DNA from: Clostridiaceae bacterium
GTDB lineage: Bacteria; Bacillota; Clostridia; Lachnospirales; Lachnospiraceae
Direction: 5' to 3'
Assembly (NCBI GenBank): GCA_902363735.1
Contig: CABJBA010000002.1
Coordinates: 124,001-188,000, forward strand
Length of the DNA stretch: 64,000 nt
Shown: positions 33,875-40,219 of the stretch, in pieces
Numbering within the stretch: position 1 is the stretch's first letter
Layout: every line of letters starts with the position of its first letter
Translations under genes and position numbers: made by a program
The notes under the pieces: generated by a model
Told to the model about the DNA's origin: nothing
Databases searched by the model: none
Seen by the model: only the letters and a program-made list of their open reading frames with translations

Positions 33875-35622
33875 AAACCCATCATTATGACTTTGTCGTA
33901 GTGGGAGGCGGTATGTCCGGCGTCTGCGCAGCCATTGCCGCAGCCAGAAGAGGAGTAAAAACTGCCCTGATCCATGACAGGCCGGTGTTAGGGGGCAATG
34001 CAAGCTCTGAAATCCGAATGCACATCTGCGGGGCAGATCATCACATGTCGGTTCCTAATGCAAGAGAAACCGGTATTTTAGAAGAAATACTTCTGGAGAA
34101 CAAGCGGAGAAACCCGGAGATGGTATATCCGATTTTTGATTCTGTCCTATGGGAAAAGGTCCATTTTCAGGAGAATCTGACTCTTTATTTAAATACCCAT
34201 ATGACCGAGGTTCTATGTGATGGTGACAGAATTGAAGCGGTATACGCCCTGCAGATGACAACGGAAAAATCCTTCTGCATATTCGGCACCATGTTTTTGG
34301 ATGCAACGGGAGACGGCGTGCTGGGAGCTAAAGCAGGAGCTGAATACCGGATTGGAAGAGAGAGCAGTTCCCAATATGGAGAAGCCCTGGCTCCGGAAAA
34401 AGAGGACCCATATACCATGGGAAATTCCCTCATGTTTAAAGCCAGGGATATGGGGCATGCAGTTTCTTTTATAAAGCCCTTTTGGGCCAACACCTATACA
34501 GAAGAGCAGCTTAGGATGAGGGATCACAGCGACGTCACCTCCGGATACTGGTGGATCGAGCTGGGAGGCGGTAAACAAGATGTGATTTCCCAGGGGGAAG
34601 AGCTTAGGGATGAACTGCTAAAGGCTGTATTCGGCGTATGGGATCATATTAAAAACGGCGGGGAACACGGAGCAGGGCAGATGGAGCTGGAATGGGTGGG
34701 TTTTCTGCCTGGAAAAAGAGAAAGCCGCCGGCTTATTGGCGATTATGTGCTGACCGAAAGGGATTGTCTGGAAAGCACACGGTTTGAAGATGCTGTAGCC
34801 TATGGGGGATGGCCCATGGATATTCATACAGTAGAAGGTTTTTTAAATGAAAGCGGTGTTCCTACGGTCTGGAACAAGGTAAACAGCATATATTCCATTC
34901 CTTATCGCTGCCTGTATTCAAAAAACATCCAAAACCTTTTTTTAGGAGGCAGAGCTATCAGCTGTTCCCATGTGGCATTTTCCTCCACAAGGGTTATGGG
35001 AACCTGCGGGGTTGCAGGTCAGGCAGCTGGTACGGCCGCTTCCATGGCAATAAAAAGAAATTTAGGACCTAGGGAGCTTTTAAATTGCGTAGGAGAGATT
35101 CAGCAGGAACTTTTAAAAGATGACTGTTATATCCCCTTTGTTTTCAACTGTGATCCTGCTGATTATGCCAGACATGCGGCTGTGACAGCTGACTGTCATA
35201 TTCCGGGATGTGAGCCGGAAAAGGTCATAAGCGGAGTGGCAAGAGCGGCGGAGGGAGAGTCAAACTGCTGGCGTGCTCCTATAGAGGGCTGCCCATCTCT
35301 TCTTCTTTCTCTGCCGGAGAAACATTCAATCGGGGAAATACGCCTGGTTCTGGACTCTAATTTAAGCAGGGAAATCACTCCTTCCATAAATCAGGGCGTG
35401 TTGTCCAGGCAGAAGTCCGGGCCGCCTCCAGAGTTGTTAAAGGAGTATGAAGTAGAGATTCTTTTAGATGGGGAAGTTGTGGATCACATTGAAGCTCAGT
35501 CCCATGGACAGAGGCTTCAGCGGCTATACATGAACGGTACAGAAGGAGACGCTGTCCGTATCAGGGCTGTTTCCACATATGGCAGCAGGGAAGCAGGGAT
35601 TTTTGAAGTGAGAATCTACTGA
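33871..35622 (+). CDS. FAD-dependent oxidoreductase with C-terminal beta-sandwich-like extension, second of a pair
   Basis: The 583-residue flavoprotein opens with FVVVGGGMSGVCAAIAAARR (about 7-26), then RPVLGGNASSEIRMHICGA, a signature of the longer FAD_oxidored proteins. The second dinucleotide contact is FLDATGDGVLGAKAGAEYR (about 145-163) and the C-terminal FAD segment NLFLGGRAISCSHVAFSSTR with GTCGVAGQAAGTAA (about 355-390). After about residue 440 an extra part of some 140 residues shows alternating strands (IGEIRLVLDSNL, YEVEILLDGEVVDHIEA, RIRAVSTYGS, IFEVRIY), like galactose-binding-type sandwiches seen on carbohydrate enzymes. That extension is absent from the first flavoprotein. It is the last plus-strand gene before a convergent LysR gene 17 bases on. 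Confidence 0.78.
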   Translation: MKTHHYDFVVVGGGMSGVCAAIAAARRGVKTALIHDRPVLGGNASSEIRMHICGADHHMSVPNARETGILEEILLENKRRNPEMVYPIFDSVLWEKVHFQENLTLYLNTHMTEVLCDGDRIEAVYALQMTTEKSFCIFGTMFLDATGDGVLGAKAGAEYRIGRESSSQYGEALAPEKEDPYTMGNSLMFKARDMGHAVSFIKPFWANTYTEEQLRMRDHSDVTSGYWWIELGGGKQDVISQGEELRDELLKAVFGVWDHIKNGGEHGAGQMELEWVGFLPGKRESRRLIGDYVLTERDCLESTRFEDAVAYGGWPMDIHTVEGFLNESGVPTVWNKVNSIYSIPYRCLYSKNIQNLFLGGRAISCSHVAFSSTRVMGTCGVAGQAAGTAASMAIKRNLGPRELLNCVGEIQQELLKDDCYIPFVFNCDPADYARHAAVTADCHIPGCEPEKVISGVARAAEGESNCWRAPIEGCPSLLLSLPEKHSIGEIRLVLDSNLSREITPSINQGVLSRQKSGPPPELLKEYEVEILLDGEVVDHIEAQSHGQRLQRLYMNGTEGDAVRIRAVSTYGSREAGIFEVRIY

Positions 35623-35639
35623 TGCCGGCACTCCTTATT

Positions 35640-36533
35640 CTAGTAAAAATAATTCTTTATATTTTCGCAGAAGCTGGCAGCGGCCTGATTTAAGATCCAG
35701 TTTTTCCTGGTCACAAAAGCATTGAGCCTGGTCTGCCGGGGAGATACAGAGTAATAAGCCACCCGTTCCCGCTCTCTGGCGCAGGAATCGCCGATAAAGG
35801 TGACCCCGATTCCCATGGCAACCATACTGCGGGTTGCGGAAATGCTGTTGGTTTCGCATACCGTGCGGGGAATCCAGCCTGCCTGTTCCAATACCTGGTC
35901 GGTAATATAGCGGAGGGTGGAGCCTTTTTTTGAAAGCAGAATATTTTCTTCTCCGAAGTTTTCTTCAAATTTCTCGATCTTAATGGGCTTGTCCGGATTC
36001 TCTCTGCAGTAAGGATGGCTGGCGGGAATGGCTAATAATACTTCCTCTTTCCGGAGAATGGTGATCTGATCCGGTGAAAATGGCTGTGTAATGTTTAACG
36101 CCATGATCCCGCAGTCAATGCTTTCTTCCAGAAGGAGCTTTGTAAGGGCAGGAAGGCTGGTTTCTGAAATCTCTATGGTGACCTCCGGATAACGGGCTTT
36201 AAAGGCAGGAATGATTTCAGTGAGCATTTCAAGGCCGAATTGTGATGTAACGCCCACTGTGATGTGGCCCCTGTTATCTAAGTTCTGTATGTTTTGATAT
36301 AGGGTGTCCTTAATGAATATTGCCTTTTGAGCGGCCTGGATATAAAGCTGCCCGGCAGGAGTCAGAGACAGGCGGCCCTTGCTCCGATAGAACAGAGGTG
36401 TGCCCAGTTCGCTTTCCAGCTTGGAAAGATACTGGCTTAACGTGGACTGGGAAACAAACAATTCCTCGGCGGCTTTTGTCATATTTTCTTTTTGGGCAAT
36501 GGTTAAAATATAACTGAGATAACGGGTATCCAT
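35640..36533 (-). CDS. LysR-type transcriptional regulator
   Basis: The 297-residue regulator has the LysR winged helix at its N-terminus (YLSYILTIAQKENMTKAAEE, VSQSTLSQYLSKLESELG) and an effector domain after about residue 90 (GHITVGVTSQFGLEMLTEIIPAF). The start at 36533 is chosen because AAAGGAG lies 8 bases before it on this strand; a longer frame begins at 36554 and would include that site. It converges on the FAD-enzyme operon with only 17 bases between and no visible terminator, so transcripts may run into each other. Its target is not evident; LysR genes often control a divergent neighbour, but here the upstream neighbour is the same-strand flavodiiron gene. Confidence 0.9.
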   Translation of the reverse strand: MDTRYLSYILTIAQKENMTKAAEELFVSQSTLSQYLSKLESELGTPLFYRSKGRLSLTPAGQLYIQAAQKAIFIKDTLYQNIQNLDNRGHITVGVTSQFGLEMLTEIIPAFKARYPEVTIEISETSLPALTKLLLEESIDCGIMALNITQPFSPDQITILRKEEVLLAIPASHPYCRENPDKPIKIEKFEENFGEENILLSKKGSTLRYITDQVLEQAGWIPRTVCETNSISATRSMVAMGIGVTFIGDSCARERERVAYYSVSPRQTRLNAFVTRKNWILNQAAASFCENIKNYFY

Positions 36534-36682
36534 GTCGGGTTCTCCTTTAGGCATCTGAAATGCAGGGTATGGGTTTAAGATTAATACATGTTCACTGAGT
36601 CAAATTATAACATACCTGACCGTTAATGACAATTATGCATATGAATCCTGTTTTCCTGACTGTTTTTTTGTGATAAAAATGA

Positions 36683-36725
36683 AAACAGCAGAGGAGCCGG
36701 CTATATCCGGTTTCCTCTGCTGTTT
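36683..36725 (-). terminator. Terminator after the flavodiiron gene
   Basis: AACAGCAGAGGA-GCCGG pairs with CCGGT-TTCCTCTGCTGTTT around CTATAT; on the minus strand the stem runs into TTTTCATTTTT. Confidence 0.75.
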
Positions 36726-36735
36726 CCTGTTGAAC

Positions 36736-37938
36736 TTATTTTAAAGACTCTGCAATGGTGTTTGCTAAAGCCCCAATTTCTGAAAGCTGATCCTCTTTTA
36801 CAGAAGACTTGATGGTAATAAGCTGTTCCAGTATAGTCATGTTTTTCATTTGAGAAATGATTTCTGTCATTTTCTTGCCTGCCATAACACCCCAGGAACC
36901 ATTTTCCATAAGGGCAACGGTGCGGTTTTGCACGTTGTGGGATTTCATATCTGTAAGCAGGTGTTCCATACTGCTGAATACGCCTCCGTTGTAGGTTGCA
37001 GAAGCAAATACCAGATGGCTGCAGCGGAATGCTTCAGACAGAATAACAGAGTGATGGGTCACAGATACATCATACACGGCAATGTTGCGAACTCCCCGTT
37101 CCGCCAGACGGCAGGCCAGGATGTTGGCTGCATTCTCGGTGTTGCCGTATATGGAGCCGTATGCGATCATAACAGCCTTTTCTTCCGGCTCATAAGTACT
37201 CCATAACTGATACTTGTCCATATACCAGCAGATATTCTCACGCCATACAGGTCCGTGAAGGGGGCATAGGATCTGGATATCCAAAGGAGTGATCTTCTTT
37301 AAAAGAGTCTGGGTGGATGGGCCGTATTTTCCTACAATATTAGAATAATATCTTCTGGAATCATCAAGCCAGTCGCGCTCAAAGTTGACTTCATCGGCAA
37401 ATAAATTTCCGTTTATGGCACCGAAGGTTCCGAATGCATCAGCAGAAAAAAGTATTTTGTCCGTGGTATCATAAGTGACCATAACTTCGGGCCAGTGAAC
37501 CATGGGAGCCATAAAGAAGGTAAAGCAGTGTTTTCCTGAAGAGAAGGTTTCTCCCTCTTTTATTACAATCGCTCTGGAATCTACACCAAATTCATAAAAC
37601 TGATTGATAATGGGAACAGTTTTGGCATTGCATACCACCTTAATGTCAGGATATCTTCTGACGACTTCTCCCAAAGTAGCGCAGTGGTCAGGCTCCATGT
37701 GGTTGACGATGATGTAATCTAAGGTTCTGCCGCCCAGGACAGCTTCCACATTCTCTAAAAACTGTCCGGCGATAGCCCGGTCAACCGTGTCAAAAAGCAC
37801 GGTCTTTTCATCAAGAAGAAGATAGGAATTATAGGAAATCCCCCTTGGAATGGGATAAGCATTTTCAAAAAGGGCCAGACGGCGGTCGTTTCCGCCAACC
37901 CAGAACAGGTCGTCTTTAATATTTTTCACACAATACAT
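36736..37938 (-). CDS. fprA: A-type flavodiiron protein (oxygen/NO reductase)
   Basis: The 400-residue enzyme has a metallo-beta-lactamase-like diiron domain (1-250) and a flavodoxin domain (about 255-400; YGSIYGNTENAA binds FMN). It reduces oxygen to water, or nitric oxide, and protects anaerobes. All diiron ligands are visible: H80, E82, D84 (and H85) in VNHMEPDHC, H148 in MVHWPEV, D167 in FSADAFG and H228 in PLHGPVW. No rubredoxin or flavin-reductase domain is attached, so electrons come from a separate partner. AGGATGGCTGCACC precedes the ATG, and a good promoter lies 50-80 bases upstream. It seems to be transcribed alone. Confidence 0.95.
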   Translation of the reverse strand: MYCVKNIKDDLFWVGGNDRRLALFENAYPIPRGISYNSYLLLDEKTVLFDTVDRAIAGQFLENVEAVLGGRTLDYIIVNHMEPDHCATLGEVVRRYPDIKVVCNAKTVPIINQFYEFGVDSRAIVIKEGETFSSGKHCFTFFMAPMVHWPEVMVTYDTTDKILFSADAFGTFGAINGNLFADEVNFERDWLDDSRRYYSNIVGKYGPSTQTLLKKITPLDIQILCPLHGPVWRENICWYMDKYQLWSTYEPEEKAVMIAYGSIYGNTENAANILACRLAERGVRNIAVYDVSVTHHSVILSEAFRCSHLVFASATYNGGVFSSMEHLLTDMKSHNVQNRTVALMENGSWGVMAGKKMTEIISQMKNMTILEQLITIKSSVKEDQLSEIGALANTIAESLK

Positions 37939-37987
37939 GGTGCAGCCATCCTTTCTTTTGTTGGTCTATTACAAATCTCTCGATTGG

Positions 37988-38016
37988 AGTATACTATAAA
38001 TTTCCCCAAATGTCAT
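37988..38016 (-). promoter_or_regulatory. fprA: Candidate sigma-A promoter of fprA
   Basis: On the minus strand: ATGACA, 17 bases, TATACT, about 50 bases before the start codon. Confidence 0.65.
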
Positions 38017-38121
38017 TGTTTTTATCGATAAAATCCCTCTGTATTACATAAGCATACTTCAAAACAAGGTTTGTATACTTGCGGTTTCAGCATAAATGAT
38101 TATTTAGATAAAAAGACAATA

Positions 38122-38150
38122 TTGTAACTATTTAATAATTATGCTATAAT
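38122..38150 (+). promoter_or_regulatory. Candidate sigma-A promoter before the 190-residue protein gene
   Basis: TTGTAA, 17 bases, TATAAT. The start codon follows 147 bases after the -10, which gives a rather long leader. Confidence 0.65.
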
Positions 38151-38296
38151 CCCTGTGTTACTGTTAAGGTTGCATCATACGGTTTTTTGTTAAATGCTCC
38201 AATCCCCCTATACTTTGTATTGCTTCTGGTTTTAAGCTTAGCCGGGCAGGCCTATAAAGCGTTTTTATTTGTTTAGGAAGAAAGGAACTTGAAAAG

Positions 38297-38869
38297 ATGG
38301 AAAAGTTACCAAAGAAAAAGAGAAGTTTAGAAGTATTAATGATACTGGCAGCGTTGATATTTGGTGCGGTTTATTTGTTTTTGGATATGGACCGGACACC
38401 AGATCATGTCATTACTCTGGACGGATATGAGATGAAAATTAATTCAACAACAGTAGAGCAATTAGAGGAAGCCGGTTTTTCTGTTAGCGGAGGACCGGTT
38501 GTCATTGGTCCAAGAGAATTCACTACGTTTTCCTATGAGGTAAAAAAAGGTGGAGAAGTTTATGGCAGAGTAGGACTGGCTAATTATGGAAGAGGAGATG
38601 AGATGGCAAAAGAGTGCACGGTGATAAGTTATTACTTCAATCGATACAGCATAGCTGATGCTAAAACTCCTTTGCTGAACGGCAAAGATTGCAAAGGCTG
38701 GACTATAGAACAGGCTCAGCAGGAGTTGGGAGAACCGGATAGCACATTTGAGTATTCTAGTGAAACCAAATATGAATTTGGAAAAAAGAAAAAAAATATC
38801 GAGATGGTATTTGAAAAATCAGCAGAAAATCAGATATCTTCTTTGTATGTTGAATATAAAGTTCAATAA
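38297..38869 (+). CDS. Membrane-anchored hypothetical protein
   Basis: I do not recognise this 190-residue protein. It has a basic start (MEKLPKKKRS), one hydrophobic helix (about residues 11-32) and then a soluble part that should lie outside the membrane. The soluble part starts with a short repeat-like motif, VITLDGYEMKINSTTVEQLEEAGF, read in parts as DGYEMKINSTTVEQL, and ends with KGWTIEQAQQELGEPDSTFEY and strands rich in Lys/Glu; WTIEQAQQELGEP resembles a PASTA- or SmpA-like turn but this is weak. There is a good promoter and AGGAAAGGAA before the ATG. It stands alone between two minus-strand genes. Confidence 0.65.
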   Translation: MEKLPKKKRSLEVLMILAALIFGAVYLFLDMDRTPDHVITLDGYEMKINSTTVEQLEEAGFSVSGGPVVIGPREFTTFSYEVKKGGEVYGRVGLANYGRGDEMAKECTVISYYFNRYSIADAKTPLLNGKDCKGWTIEQAQQELGEPDSTFEYSSETKYEFGKKKKNIEMVFEKSAENQISSLYVEYKVQ

Positions 38870-38967
38870 AATTATGTTAACTGTTGTGGGGGAAATGTAA
38901 AAAGAAACGTGATAGGAAGTTATAAAAAGGCTGCCGCAAGATAGCTTTAACGAAATGTAATACACAA

Positions 38968-39014
38968 AATACGTCTTGATCCGGGTTACAAAACCTGTAT
39001 CAGGACGTATTTTT
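38968..39014. terminator. Bidirectional terminator between convergent genes
   Basis: AATACGTCTTGATCCGGGTT pairs with AACCTGTATCAGGACGTATT around ACAA; TTTTT follows on the plus strand, ATTTTG on the minus strand. It serves the gene at 38297-38869 and the convergent XdhC-type gene. Confidence 0.75.
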
Positions 39015-39089
39015 GCATTATCCAGATATTATTAATATAAGCTGTTATCACCATATGGTTTCATGACAGCTTCTTTTGGGCTGTATGAA

Positions 39090-40118
39090 TTAACAAATGA
39101 TTGGTTCTATATATACTTCCACGATTCCCCCGCACACCATGCCTTCATCCTCTGCATTTCCGGGAGTCATATCAACACTTTTTAATACAGGAGTCTGATC
39201 CTTTGCCACTTCTCTTGCAATAGCACAGACTTCTGCCTCTACACATCCGCCTCCCACAGTTCCCATAGCGGTTCCGTCTGCCATTACGATCATTTTGGAG
39301 CCAACATCTCTTGGTGCGGACCCTTTTCTGGAGACGATGGTGATAAGCGCTTTTGGTATCTGGGAAAGTTCCGGGGAAGTAAGAATCTCCAAGATTTCCT
39401 TCGGATATCCAAACGTGCTTTTGCCCTGATTTTTTATCTGAATGATTTCAGCCATAATGGCTACGGCGATTTCCTCCGGGGTCTGGGCATTGATTTTTAA
39501 TCCGATGGGAGTGTAGACTTTGTCCAGGAGCAGCCTGTCAATTCCTTCGTCCTCCAGAGCTTCCTTTACAAGCTTTACCCTGGCTCTGCTGCCGATCATG
39601 CCCACATAGGCGTTTTTCTTATTTACAATCTGGGAAAGGCAGTCCTGGTCATACCGGTGTCCTCTGGTGACTATGATAAAGTAATGTCCTGCACTTCCAT
39701 CTATTTCTGCCAAAGCCTCCCGGAAGGGCTTGCATATGACTACATCAGCCTCTTCCCGTCTTGCAGTATTGGCAAAGGAAACCCTGTCGTCAATGACGGT
39801 AATGTGAAATTCCAGCATTTTCCCTATTTTAATGATAGGGATGGAGATATGGCCTGCACCGCATACCACCATATGTTTTTCTCCTGTTACAAACTCACAG
39901 AACAGGGTGGCTTCCGGAGCTTTAATTATCTGGGTTTTGTCAATATTTTTGATTTCTTCCGAAAAGGCATCAAAGGCATTTGGGTCTCCCTGTCTGAACA
40001 GAAACTCTCCTCCGGACCATAGGGCTTTGGCTCCCAGGCCATTTCCTTCAATGACAGAGAGACAGATCAGGTTTTTGTTTTTATCTGCATTTTTTAATAC
40101 TTCGTAAAATCCTGTCAT
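39090..40118 (-). CDS. XdhC-family molybdenum-hydroxylase maturation factor with C-terminal CoxI domain
   Basis: The 342-residue protein belongs to the XdhC/CoxI group, which helps insert a sulfurated molybdenum cofactor into xanthine dehydrogenases. Domain order is unusual as seen: a short N-terminal part (about 1-75) that only loosely resembles the CoxI domain, a Rossmann-type XdhC_C domain (about 85-215, MVVCGAGHISIPIIKIGKML, VIDDR and VTRGHRYDQDCL) and then a clear CoxI-type domain at the C-terminus (about 255-335, ITIVSRKGSAPRDVGSKMIV and GTVGGGCVEAEV). GAGGGGAG precedes the ATG. It lies directly downstream of its presumed client enzyme, with a hairpin between them. Confidence 0.85.
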   Translation of the reverse strand: MTGFYEVLKNADKNKNLICLSVIEGNGLGAKALWSGGEFLFRQGDPNAFDAFSEEIKNIDKTQIIKAPEATLFCEFVTGEKHMVVCGAGHISIPIIKIGKMLEFHITVIDDRVSFANTARREEADVVICKPFREALAEIDGSAGHYFIIVTRGHRYDQDCLSQIVNKKNAYVGMIGSRARVKLVKEALEDEGIDRLLLDKVYTPIGLKINAQTPEEIAVAIMAEIIQIKNQGKSTFGYPKEILEILTSPELSQIPKALITIVSRKGSAPRDVGSKMIVMADGTAMGTVGGGCVEAEVCAIAREVAKDQTPVLKSVDMTPGNAEDEGMVCGGIVEVYIEPIIC

Positions 40119-40167
40119 GGTATAACTCCCCTCTTACTTTTATGTGTTTTATATGAAACCTTTTATT

Positions 40168-40200
40168 GAAAAAAGGGCGGTGTTGATTCCGCCCTTTTTG
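40168..40200 (-). terminator. Hairpin between molybdenum hydroxylase gene and xdhC-type gene
   Basis: AAAAGGGCGG (40171-40180) pairs with CCGCCCTTTT (40189-40198); on the minus strand the stem is followed by a T-run. It can end or weaken transcription before the downstream maturation gene. Confidence 0.75.
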
Positions 40201-40219
40201 GGGTATTTGACCCTATTCT

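Larger units (their letters stand above)
37939..38296. other. Divergent intergenic region between fprA and a small membrane protein gene
   Basis: This AT-rich stretch of 358 bases holds one promoter facing each way (37988-38016 minus, 38122-38150 plus) and a leader of about 140 bases before the gene at 38297. I see no supported gene or clear riboswitch fold in it. Confidence 0.6.
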
